NCBI GenBank assembly: GCA_947591175.1 | Contig: CANQDB010000057.1 | Span: 1-8,354, forward strand | Direction: 5' to 3' | Source of the DNA: an uncultured Bacilli bacterium | Lineage (GTDB): Bacteria; Bacillota_I; Bacilli_A; RF39; UBA660 | DNA: 8,354 bases | Shown: positions 1-4,799 of the stretch, in pieces | Layout of the letters: every line of letters starts with the position of its first letter | Position numbering within the stretch: the first letter of the stretch is position 1 | The notes under the pieces: model-generated | What the model was told of the DNA's origin: nothing | Seen by the model: the letters and a program-made list of their open reading frames with translations, nothing else | The model's database searches: none | Program-made: the position numbers and the translations under genes

Positions 1-191
1 AAGATATTAGCATTTATATCGGTCAAGAGAATAAAATTGATAAAGATGTAACCGTTATTCAAACTACTTATAAAACAGGAAGTGAAGAAGGTACCATAGC
101 CATTGTTGGACCAAAGAGAATGGATTACGACCGAGTTGTAACTCTACTCGAATACATTAAAGAACATATCGAAGAAAAGGAAGGAGAATAA
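1..191 (+). CDS. hrcA: Heat-inducible transcription repressor HrcA, C-terminal end (partial)
   Basis: Only the last 62 codons are present; the first complete codon starts at base 3 and the stop is TAA at 189-191. HrcA is the repressor that binds CIRCE operators upstream of class I heat-shock operons. The visible part ends with GPKRMDYDRVVTLLEYI, the conserved C-terminal GPxRMDY...LLEY signature of HrcA. The position directly before grpE-dnaK-dnaJ is the standard Firmicutes heat-shock order and confirms the call. grpE begins two bases after the stop, so the two are certainly cotranscribed. The DNA-binding domain, promoter and any CIRCE element lie outside the window, so regulation can only be inferred from the family. 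Confidence 0.93.
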   Translation, partial: DISIYIGQENKIDKDVTVIQTTYKTGSEEGTIAIVGPKRMDYDRVVTLLEYIKEHIEEKEGE

Positions 192-193
192 CC

Positions 194-784
194 ATGGCGA
201 AGAAAAAAGAAGAAAAAATTGAACCTCAAGTAGAAGATACGAATCAAGAAGAGGTAAAACAAGAAGAAAAAAATGCGCAACCAAATCCTGAAGAGGTTAT
301 TTCCTCATTAGAACAAGAAGTTGCCAAACTCAATAACGACATTTTGTTAGTCAAAGCCGACATGCAAAATTATCGGAAACGAAAAGATGAAGAAACATCT
401 AATATGTTAAAGTTTGCTAATCAAGATTTGATGCTCGAACTACTACCGATTATGGATAACTTCGAACGAGCAATCAAATTAGATGATAATAATCTAACTG
501 ATGAGTTATCGAAGTTCTTAACGGGCTTTAAAATGATGTATGCACAGTTAGTGGAAGTTATGAAGAAATATGGCTTAGAAGAAATCGAAGCCTTAGGACT
601 TCCGTTTGATTCTACTTGTATGCAGGCCCTTATGGTCGTTAATGACCCTGAAAAAGAAGATAATGTGGTCTTAGATGTCCTAATGAAAGGATACCGCTTA
701 AAGGATAGAGTAATTAGACCATGTACAGTCAAAGTCAATCAAAAAGAAGAGATAGAAAATAAAGGAGAGGATAATAATGAGTAA
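194..784 (+). CDS. grpE: Nucleotide exchange factor GrpE
   Basis: GrpE is the cytoplasmic cochaperone that releases ADP from DnaK. The protein has 196 residues, normal for the family. A charged Lys/Glu-rich N-terminal tail (about 1-32) is followed by the long dimerising helix (about 33-75), including QNYRKRKDEE at 58-67. Next come the family block LLPIMDNFERA (83-93) and the C-terminal beta domain with GYRLKDRVIRP (166-176). One oddity is the usually conserved FDPxxHEA motif, which here reads FDSTCMQA (138-145), so the Pro, His and Glu are replaced. The start ATG at 194 has AAGGAG ten bases upstream, inside the hrcA stop region. The gene's end overlaps dnaK by 8 bp, which suggests translational coupling. 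Confidence 0.96.
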   Translation: MAKKKEEKIEPQVEDTNQEEVKQEEKNAQPNPEEVISSLEQEVAKLNNDILLVKADMQNYRKRKDEETSNMLKFANQDLMLELLPIMDNFERAIKLDDNNLTDELSKFLTGFKMMYAQLVEVMKKYGLEEIEALGLPFDSTCMQALMVVNDPEKEDNVVLDVLMKGYRLKDRVIRPCTVKVNQKEEIENKGEDNNE

Positions 785-2594
785 AATTATAGGAATTGAC
801 CTTGGAACAACAAACAGTTGTGTATCGGTATTGGAAGCAGGAAATGCAACCGTAATACCAAACCCTGAAGGAGGAAGAACGACTCCTTCCGTAGTCGCTT
901 TTAAAGACGACCAAAGAATAGTTGGAGATGCTGCTAAAAGACAGGCTCTAACTAATAAGAATACCGTTTCTTCGATTAAACGTCATATGGGAACGGATTA
1001 CAAAGTAGATATCAATGGTAAGAAATATACGCCAGAAGAAATTTCGGCTATGATCTTGTCGTACATGAAAGAGTATGCTGAAAGTTATTTAGGCGAGAAA
1101 GTTGATAAAGCCGTTATCACCGTACCTGCATACTTTAACGATAGTCAAAGACAAGCAACTAAGAATGCTGGAAAAATTGCCGGACTTGAAGTAGAACGTA
1201 TCATAAATGAACCAACAGCTGCCGCTCTTGCTTATGGACTTGATAAACAAGATAAGAATCAAACTATCTTAGTTTATGACTTAGGTGGAGGAACATTCGA
1301 TGTTTCGATTCTCGAATTAGGTGATGGCGTATTCGAAGTTAAGGCTACCGCCGGAAATAATAAATTAGGTGGAGACGATTTCGATAATCGTATCATGGAC
1401 TACTTGATCAGTGAGTTCAAGAAAGAAAATGGGGTCGACCTAACGAAAGATAAACTAGCCATGCAACGTCTAAAAGAGATTTCTGAAAAAGCTAAGAAAG
1501 ACCTTTCAGGAATGACGACTACCCAAGTATCGGCGCCATTCATTTCACAAGGCGAAGATGGACCACTTCACTTAGATATGACTCTAACGCGTGCTAAGTT
1601 TGAAGATCTAATTTCCGATTTAGTAGAATCTACTTTAGGACCTGTTCGTCAAGCCTTAAAGGACGCAGGAATTAAAGCAAGTGACTTAGATAAAGTTATC
1701 TTAGTTGGAGGATCAACTCGTATTCCAATGGTTTACGACTTAGTTAAGAAAGAATTAGGTATGGAACCATCTCGTGAAGTTAACCCCGATGAAGTAGTCT
1801 CGATGGGTGCTGCTATCCAAGGTGGAGTTCTAACCGGTGACGTTAACGATATCGTTTTACTTGATGTTACTCCATTATCACTTGGACTTGAAACTATGGG
1901 TGGCGTAATGACTATCTTAATTCCAAAGAATACGACGATTCCAACTTCGAAATCCCAAGTGTTCTCAACTGCTGCTGATAATCAACCGGCTGTAGACATC
2001 CATGTTCTTCAAGGAGAACGTTCGATGGCTGCGGACAATAAGACTTTAGGTAACTTCCAATTAACAGGAATTCCAGCAGCTCCTAGAGGTGTACCACAAA
2101 TCGAAGTTAAATTCGATATCGATGCTAACGGAATCGTTCATGTTACGGCAAAAGATTTAGGTACGAATAAAGAACAATCGATTACGATTACCTCTAGTAC
2201 GAACCTATCTGACGAAGAAGTTGAACGCATGATGAAAGAAGCAGAAGCCAATAAGGAAGCCGATAAGAAACGTAAAGAAGAAGCAGATCTTAAAAACGAT
2301 GCTGAACAATTAGTTTTCCAAACTGAAAAATCAATTAAAGATTTAGGCGACAAGGCTGACAAGAAAGAAGTCGAAAAGGCCGAAGGCGAAATTAAAGATT
2401 TAAAAGAAGCTCTTGAAAAAGGTGACATCGAAGATATTCGTAAGAAGAAAGATGCTCTTCAAGAGACTGCTATGAGTATTGCTACTAAAGTTTACGAAAA
2501 CATTCAAAAAGAACAACAAGCAAACAGTAGTAATGACGAAGATTCATCTTCTAAAAAAGATGACGTTCAAGACGCTGAATATGAAGAAAAATAA
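777..2594 (+). CDS. dnaK: Molecular chaperone DnaK (Hsp70)
   Basis: DnaK is the ATP-dependent Hsp70 chaperone; it works with DnaJ (substrate delivery, ATPase stimulation) and GrpE (nucleotide exchange) in the cytoplasm. The 605-residue length is complete. The nucleotide-binding domain shows GIDLGTTNSCV (6-16), NEPTAAALAYG (144-154), the phosphate loop DLGGGTFDVS (168-177) and GGSTRIPMV (311-319). The interdomain linker IVLLD lies at 359-363, then the substrate-binding beta domain begins with VTPLSLGLETMGG. The helical lid is Lys/Glu-rich and the acidic tail ends in EYEEK. It lacks the extra segment in the nucleotide-binding domain that Gram-negative DnaK has, consistent with a Firmicutes origin. 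The start ATG has AAAGGAG upstream, within the end of grpE. No truncation or missing catalytic motif is seen. Confidence 0.99.
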   Translation: MSKIIGIDLGTTNSCVSVLEAGNATVIPNPEGGRTTPSVVAFKDDQRIVGDAAKRQALTNKNTVSSIKRHMGTDYKVDINGKKYTPEEISAMILSYMKEYAESYLGEKVDKAVITVPAYFNDSQRQATKNAGKIAGLEVERIINEPTAAALAYGLDKQDKNQTILVYDLGGGTFDVSILELGDGVFEVKATAGNNKLGGDDFDNRIMDYLISEFKKENGVDLTKDKLAMQRLKEISEKAKKDLSGMTTTQVSAPFISQGEDGPLHLDMTLTRAKFEDLISDLVESTLGPVRQALKDAGIKASDLDKVILVGGSTRIPMVYDLVKKELGMEPSREVNPDEVVSMGAAIQGGVLTGDVNDIVLLDVTPLSLGLETMGGVMTILIPKNTTIPTSKSQVFSTAADNQPAVDIHVLQGERSMAADNKTLGNFQLTGIPAAPRGVPQIEVKFDIDANGIVHVTAKDLGTNKEQSITITSSTNLSDEEVERMMKEAEANKEADKKRKEEADLKNDAEQLVFQTEKSIKDLGDKADKKEVEKAEGEIKDLKEALEKGDIEDIRKKKDALQETAMSIATKVYENIQKEQQANSSNDEDSSSKKDDVQDAEYEEK

Positions 2595-2598
2595 GGGA

Positions 2599-2629
2599 AA
2601 GTCCAAGCAACATTGGACTTCCAATTTTT
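2599..2629 (+). terminator. Intercistronic hairpin with T-run between dnaK and dnaJ
   Basis: A perfect 8-bp stem, AAGTCCAA (2599-2606) and TTGGACTT (2613-2620), encloses the 6-nt loop GCAACA. CCAA and five Ts follow at 2625-2629. The T-run starts four bases after the stem, so this is probably a partial terminator or RNA-stability element that lowers dnaJ relative to dnaK rather than an operon end. No separate dnaJ promoter is evident in the 49-bp gap. Confidence 0.6.
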
Positions 2630-2643
2630 GAGGAAGTGACGCG

Positions 2644-3771
2644 ATGAATAAAAGAGATTACTATGAAGTCTTAGGACTTTCGAAATCGGCAACCCAAGAT
2701 GAAATCAAGAGTGCTTATCGTAAACTTGCCAAGAAGTACCATCCAGATATCTCAAAAGAAGAAAATGCCGAAGAGAAGTTTAAAGAGGTCCAAGAAGCCT
2801 ATGCTGTTTTAGGAGATGAAAACAAACGGAAACAGTATGATCAATTCGGTCATGCAGCCTTCGATCAGATGAATGGAGCCGGTGGCTTCCAAGGAGGCTT
2901 TGGCGGTTTCGGTGACTTCGAAGACGTCGATTTAGGTGATATCTTTGGTAGTATGTTTGGTTCTTCTTTTGGTGGCTTTGGCGGATCCCGTGCAGCATCT
3001 AGAAGAGAACGCGGAAGTGATGCTATCCTTCGGATGAAGTTATCTTTTGAAGAAGCAGTGTTTGGCTGTGAGAAAGATATTACCATCGATGTTACCGAAT
3101 TATGTGATGATTGTGATGGATCCGGAGGTCACGGTGAAAAGACTTGCCCTGATTGTCACGGAAGTGGTACGATTACCCAAGAACAGAGAACTATTCTAGG
3201 TTCGTTCTTGACGAAGACAACTTGTACGACGTGTAATGGTAAAGGTAAGGTATATGACAGAACTTGTAGCACGTGCAAAGGTCGAGGAAGTGTCAAAAAG
3301 ACTAAGACTTTAACAATCAAAGTCCCAAGTGGAGTCGATACGGGTAACCAATTGAGATTACAAGGTAAAGGCAATGCCGGTCGTAATGGCGGTCCTAATG
3401 GCGACTTATATATCGAGTTTACTGTCGAGAAGCACCCTGTCTATGAACGCGATGGAGACGATATTACAGTCGAAGTCCCACTTACCATAACAGAAGCCAT
3501 TTTAGGTTGTAAGAAAGATATCCCAACACTATATGGTAATGTAAAAGTAAGTATCCCAGCTGGAAGTGAAACAGGCGATAAACAACGCCTTCGCGGTAAA
3601 GGAATCGAAAATCAATCCTCTCGCCGTAAGGGAGATATGTATATCGTCATGAAAGTAGTTATTCCACAACGCCTTTCTAGAGATCAAAAGAAGTTGATTG
3701 AGTCTTTAGCAGATACCGATTTAGAAGATCAAGAAATTCGTAAATTCAATAGGTTTGTCGAAAACAATTAA
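2644..3771 (+). CDS. dnaJ: Chaperone protein DnaJ (Hsp40, type I)
   Basis: DnaJ binds unfolded proteins, hands them to DnaK and stimulates its ATPase. The 375-residue protein has every type I element in order. The J domain spans about 4-68, with the catalytic HPD at 33-35. A Gly/Phe-rich linker covers about 79-114. The zinc-binding domain has four CxxCxGxG repeats, starting at Cys154 (CDDCDGSG), Cys168 (CPDCHGSG), Cys194 (CTTCNGKG) and Cys208 (CSTCKGRG). Two C-terminal beta domains bind client proteins. The start ATG is preceded by GAGGAAGTGACGCG, a reasonable ribosome site. It is the last gene of the hrcA-grpE-dnaK-dnaJ unit; a strong terminator follows six bases after the stop. Confidence 0.98.
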   Translation: MNKRDYYEVLGLSKSATQDEIKSAYRKLAKKYHPDISKEENAEEKFKEVQEAYAVLGDENKRKQYDQFGHAAFDQMNGAGGFQGGFGGFGDFEDVDLGDIFGSMFGSSFGGFGGSRAASRRERGSDAILRMKLSFEEAVFGCEKDITIDVTELCDDCDGSGGHGEKTCPDCHGSGTITQEQRTILGSFLTKTTCTTCNGKGKVYDRTCSTCKGRGSVKKTKTLTIKVPSGVDTGNQLRLQGKGNAGRNGGPNGDLYIEFTVEKHPVYERDGDDITVEVPLTITEAILGCKKDIPTLYGNVKVSIPAGSETGDKQRLRGKGIENQSSRRKGDMYIVMKVVIPQRLSRDQKKLIESLADTDLEDQEIRKFNRFVENN

Positions 3772-3776
3772 ATGTG

Positions 3777-3812
3777 AAAATATCTTAAGAAAAAGGTCTT
3801 AAGATATTTTTA
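3777..3812 (+). terminator. Rho-independent terminator after dnaJ, possibly bidirectional
   Basis: A 14-bp perfect inverted repeat, AAAATATCTTAAGA (3777-3790) and TCTTAAGATATTTT (3797-3810), has the loop AAAAGG. The stem ends in A-run and T-run flanks, so it could stop both the dnaJ transcript and any leftward transcript coming from the repeat region. Confidence 0.85.
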
Positions 3813-3849
3813 TACCAATTTTTACCAGTAAAATAATGATTCAATTAAA

Positions 3850-3878
3850 TTGACGAGAAAACAAATATATGATATATT
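3850..3878 (+). promoter_or_regulatory. Promoter of antitoxin RNA 1
   Basis: TTGACG (3850-3855) and TATATT (3873-3878) are separated by exactly 17 bp, a strong sigma-A match. The same boxes and spacing recur in all three repeat units. The expected start of transcription is about 3885. Confidence 0.85.
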
Positions 3879-3906
3879 GTATTTAGCAAGAAAACTTGCA
3901 TACAAT

Positions 3907-3947
3907 AAAAAAGGGAATACCTAGTTATGAAGAGTTAGGTACTACCC
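3907..3947 (-). terminator. Likely terminator of toxin mRNA 1
   Basis: Read on the minus strand, the central antitoxin hairpin (GGG, TACCTA, loop, TAGGTA, CCC) is followed directly by TTTTTT (complement of 3907-3912), so it can terminate the toxin transcript. The toxin mRNA would then cover most of the antitoxin RNA. The stem has an internal loop, so efficiency is uncertain. Confidence 0.5.
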
Positions 3948-3961
3948 CTAAAAATTTGGAC

Positions 3962-3992
3962 TAGTACCAATTAAACAGTTGGTACTATTTTT
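3962..3992 (+). terminator. Terminator of antitoxin RNA 1, overlapping the toxin 3' end
   Basis: A 9-bp stem, TAGTACCAA (3962-3970) and TTGGTACTA (3979-3987), has the loop TTAAACAG and T-run 3988-3992. The toxin stop codon and last five codons lie inside it on the opposite strand. Confidence 0.82.
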
Positions 3993-4063
3993 ATCATCAT
4001 AATCAAAATTACAATAATAAGTAATATTATGATAATGCAAAGATATTTTTCTTGCTTTCTCAT
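3971..4063 (-). CDS. Putative type I toxin: 30-residue membrane peptide, copy 1
   Basis: The peptide begins MRKQEKYLC, runs through a block of Ile, Leu, Val and Met at residues 10-24, and ends KIVPTV. One transmembrane helix with a charged cytoplasmic N-terminus is the obvious reading. The start is fixed by a perfect AAGGAGGTGA (complement of 4068-4077) five bases before ATG; in-frame upstream ATGs have no ribosome site or lie before the predicted transcription start. Size, hydrophobicity, strong but occluded SD, and a convergent overlapping RNA match type I toxins such as the Fst and TxpA groups, which damage membranes when overproduced. I do not recognise the sequence as a named family, and the Pro/Gly and Asp features of Fst are absent. 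Unit 2 encodes a nearly identical peptide with mostly synonymous changes. Confidence 0.8.
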   Translation of the reverse strand: MRKQEKYLCIIIILLIIVILIMMIKIVPTV

Positions 4064-4067
4064 AAAA

Positions 4068-4105
4068 TCACCTCCTTCTTTTTTCATAAAAAATGAAAAA
4101 GAAGG
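4068..4105 (-). promoter_or_regulatory. Toxin 1 Shine-Dalgarno occluded by a leader hairpin
   Basis: The + strand arms CCTTCTTTTTTCAT (4074-4087) and ATGAAAAAGAAGG (4093-4105) are complementary with one bulged base and a 5-nt loop. In the toxin mRNA this stem pairs the AAGG of the SD AAGGAGGTGA. This is the usual way type I toxin mRNAs restrict translation. Confidence 0.75.
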
Positions 4106-4139
4106 ATAGTACCTAAACAAACTAGATATTCCTAACTTC

Positions 4140-4168
4140 ATAGTAGCAAAATAACCTAAATTAAGCAA
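4140..4168 (-). promoter_or_regulatory. Promoter of toxin mRNA 1
   Basis: On the minus strand TTGCTT (complement of 4163-4168), 17 bp, then TACTAT (complement of 4140-4145). Transcription would start near 4133, giving a leader of about 70 nt that contains two hairpins. Spacing and -10 box are conserved in unit 2. Confidence 0.75.
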
Positions 4169-4182
4169 TCGAATAAAACAAA

Positions 4183-4211
4183 ATTTTGCTGCCAATTTTT
4201 ACCAGCAAAAT
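4183..4211. repeat. Palindrome at the junction of repeat units 1 and 2
   Basis: ATTTTGCTG (4183-4191) and CAGCAAAAT (4203-4211) are perfect inverted repeats around the 11-bp CCAATTTTTAC. The same 11 bp stands at the start of every unit, with less perfect arms. It could be a minus-strand terminator (TTTTGTTTT follows on that strand) or the end sequence of a small mobile cassette. Confidence 0.65.
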
Positions 4212-4226
4212 AATGCCTCAATTAAA

Positions 4227-4255
4227 TTGACGAGAAAACAAATATATGATATATT
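4227..4255 (+). promoter_or_regulatory. Promoter of antitoxin RNA 2
   Basis: TTGACG (4227-4232), 17 bp, TATATT (4250-4255), identical boxes to unit 1. Confidence 0.85.
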
Positions 4256-4283
4256 GTATTTAGCAAGAGAACTTGCATACAAT

Positions 4284-4327
4284 AAAAAAGGGAATACCTA
4301 GTTATGAAGAGTTAGGTACTATCCTTT
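4284..4327 (-). terminator. Likely terminator of toxin mRNA 2
   Basis: The antitoxin hairpin read on the minus strand is followed by TTTTTT (complement of 4284-4289). Outer AAGG/CCTT pairs and the inner TACCTA/TAGGTA stem flank an internal loop. Confidence 0.5.
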
Positions 4328-4337
4328 ATGTTTTGGT

Positions 4338-4368
4338 TAGTACCGACTAAACAGTTGGTACTATTTTT
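4338..4368 (+). terminator. Terminator of antitoxin RNA 2
   Basis: Stem TAGTACCGAC (4338-4347) with GTTGGTACTA (4354-4363), ten pairs including one G-U, loop TAAACA, T-run 4364-4368. Confidence 0.82.
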
Positions 4369-4439
4369 ATTATCATAATTAAAATTACAATAATTAGCAA
4401 TATTATGATTGAACAAAGATATTTCTCCTGTTTTCTCAT
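4347..4439 (-). CDS. Putative type I toxin: 30-residue membrane peptide, copy 2
   Basis: The peptide begins MRKQEKYLCS and ends KIVPTV with a hydrophobic core at residues 11-24. Compared with copy 1, 9 of 30 sense codons differ. Seven changes are silent (Lys3, Gln4, Glu5, Cys9, Leu14, Leu15, Leu20) and two change residues (Ile10 to Ser, Met23 to Ile); the stop also switches TAA to TAG. This pattern is expected of a translated gene under selection, not a chance frame. The start has the same perfect AAGGAGGTGA (complement of 4444-4453) at the same spacing. It overlaps the 3' end of antitoxin RNA 2 on the other strand. Confidence 0.8.
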   Translation of the reverse strand: MRKQEKYLCSIIILLIIVILIMIIKIVPTV

Positions 4440-4443
4440 AAAA

Positions 4444-4482
4444 TCACCTCCTTCTATTTTCATATAAAAATGAAAAAGAAGG
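4444..4482 (-). promoter_or_regulatory. Toxin 2 Shine-Dalgarno occluded by a leader hairpin
   Basis: Arms CCTTCTATTTTCAT (4450-4463) and ATGAAAAAGAAGG (4470-4482) pair with a single bulged base at the same position as in unit 1. The stem covers the 5' half of the SD in the mRNA. Confidence 0.72.
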
Positions 4483-4516
4483 ATAGTACCTAAACAAACT
4501 AGATATTCCTAACTTC

Positions 4517-4545
4517 ATAGTAGCAAAATAACTTTAATTAGACAA
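4517..4545 (-). promoter_or_regulatory. Promoter of toxin mRNA 2
   Basis: On the minus strand TTGTCT (complement of 4540-4545), 17 bp, TACTAT (complement of 4517-4522). Start of transcription is expected near 4510. Confidence 0.72.
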
Positions 4546-4602
4546 TCGAACAAAGCAAAATTTTACTGCCAATTTTTACCAAGAAAATAATGCTCAATTA
4601 AA

Positions 4603-4631
4603 TTGACGAGAAAACAAATAAATGATATATT
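4603..4631 (+). promoter_or_regulatory. Promoter of antitoxin-like RNA 3
   Basis: TTGACG (4603-4608), 17 bp, TATATT (4626-4631). Both boxes are unchanged although the neighbouring toxin has decayed. Confidence 0.82.
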
Positions 4632-4637
4632 GTATTT

Positions 4638-4741
4638 AGCAAGAGAACTTGCATGCAATAAAAAGGGAATACCTAGCTTTGCTGCGTTAGGTACTATCCT
4701 TGATTAGAATGGGTACCGACTAAACAGTTGGTACTATTTTC
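4638..4741 (+). ncRNA. Orphan antitoxin-like RNA 3
   Basis: Promoter, 5' stem (GCAAG-AGAA-CTTGC), central hairpin stem (TACCTA with TAGGTA) and terminator are all kept, so a transcript of about 104 nt is likely. The central loop reads CTTTGCTGCG, where units 1 and 2 have TTATGAAGAG, so its target specificity may differ. No intact toxin lies opposite it. It may be a relic still transcribed, an extra antitoxin acting in trans, or simply a transcriptional insulator before yceD. Confidence 0.65.
4712..4740 (+). terminator. Terminator of antitoxin-like RNA 3
   Basis: Stem GGTACCGAC (4712-4720) with GTTGGTACT (4727-4735), with two G-U pairs and loop TAAACA, followed by ATTTT. It lies about 45 bp upstream of the yceD promoter. 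Confidence 0.75.
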
Positions 4742-4799
4742 TTGGTCATAATAAAAACGACGCTCTTCTTGATAAACGGTTTTTCTTGCTTTTTTCTAT
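4720..4799 (-). pseudogene. Decayed toxin remnant, copy 3
   Basis: The C-terminal codons for KIVPTV and stop TAG are still in place (complement of 4720-4739), and AAGCAAGAAAAA, matching codons 3-6 of copies 1 and 2, remains near 4780-4793. The start codon context now reads ATATAG, most of the hydrophobic core is deleted, and there is no SD, leader hairpin or promoter. It cannot make the peptide. Confidence 0.75.

Larger units (their letters stand above)
3885..3992 (+). ncRNA. Putative antisense antitoxin RNA 1
   Basis: Predicted transcript of about 108 nt between the TTGACG/TATATT promoter and a terminator. It opens with a small stem GCAAG-AAAA-CTTGC (3886-3899), likely 5' protection. A larger hairpin follows, pairing TACCTA (3918-3923) with TAGGTA (3936-3941), backed by GGG/CCC. 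It ends with the terminator stem TAGTACCAA (3962-3970) and TTGGTACTA (3979-3987) plus a T-run. It has no SD or convincing reading frame. Its 3' end overlaps the end of the minus-strand toxin gene, so the two RNAs are complementary there. The antitoxin role is inferred from architecture like that of Fst/par RNAII; the exact ends are estimates. Confidence 0.75.
3815..4191. repeat. Tandem repeat unit 1 (377 bp), a complete type I toxin-antitoxin module
   Basis: The unit begins with CCAATTTTTACCAG and is followed at exactly 377 bp by unit 2 with the same order of elements. It contains, left to right, a + strand promoter, a + strand RNA gene with a terminator, a minus-strand 30-residue peptide gene, its SD and leader hairpin, and a minus-strand promoter. 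The unit is bounded by a 9-bp inverted pair: CAGTAAAAT at 3826-3834 and ATTTTGCTG at 4183-4191 (one transition apart). Confidence 0.9.
4262..4368 (+). ncRNA. Putative antisense antitoxin RNA 2
   Basis: It has the same plan as antitoxin RNA 1: a 5' stem GCAAG-AGAA-CTTGC, a central hairpin pairing TACCTA (4295-4300) with TAGGTA (4313-4318), and a 3' terminator. The central loop is identical to unit 1. The terminator stem has base changes that still pair: CCGAC with GTTGG replaces CCAA with TTGG. The linker between the two hairpins is the least conserved part. Its role as repressor of toxin 2 is inferred, and cross-regulation of toxin 1 is plausible because the loops match. Confidence 0.75.
4192..4568. 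repeat. Tandem repeat unit 2 (377 bp), a second complete toxin-antitoxin module
   Basis: It has the same length and architecture as unit 1, starting CCAATTTTTACCAGC. Differences are scattered single substitutions plus a changed stretch between the two RNA hairpins, and the peptide reading frame is preserved. Its edge sequences are CAGCAAAAT (4203-4211) and ATTTTACTG (4560-4568). The left edge of unit 2 is a perfect inverted match to the right edge of unit 1, and the left edge of unit 1 is a perfect inverted match to the right edge of unit 2. Confidence 0.9.
4569..4795. repeat. Tandem repeat unit 3, truncated and degenerate
   Basis: The left part (promoter, + strand RNA, terminator) aligns well with units 1 and 2. 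The toxin part is shortened and scrambled, and similarity fades at about 4795, where the yceD promoter starts. The toxin SD, leader hairpin and promoter are absent. Confidence 0.82.

Noticed and set aside
1..193. CIRCE operator for HrcA
   Set aside because: The TTAGCACTC-N9-GAGTGCTAA pattern is not present here; it would be expected upstream of hrcA, outside the window.
421..3374. Several 70-105 codon frames antisense to grpE, dnaK and dnaJ
   Set aside because: They mirror conserved coding sequence, have low-complexity translations and no ribosome sites; they are shadows of the real genes.
3971..4195. A 74-codon minus-strand frame that contains toxin 1 at its end
   Set aside because: The upstream part covers the toxin promoter and leader, and its far ATG lies before the predicted transcription start. 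In-frame upstream ATGs lack ribosome sites, and the internal ATG at 4063 has a perfect SD. Only the last 30 codons match in unit 2 with protein-level conservation.
3885..4741. Tandem riboswitches or attenuators controlling yceD
   Set aside because: Each + strand RNA ends in its own terminator before the next unit or before the separate yceD promoter. I recognise no riboswitch core, and a conserved peptide gene lies on the opposite strand.
3815..4795. CRISPR array or simple satellite
   Set aside because: The period is 377 bp with promoters, terminators and coding frames inside each unit; there are no short repeats with unique spacers and no cas genes.
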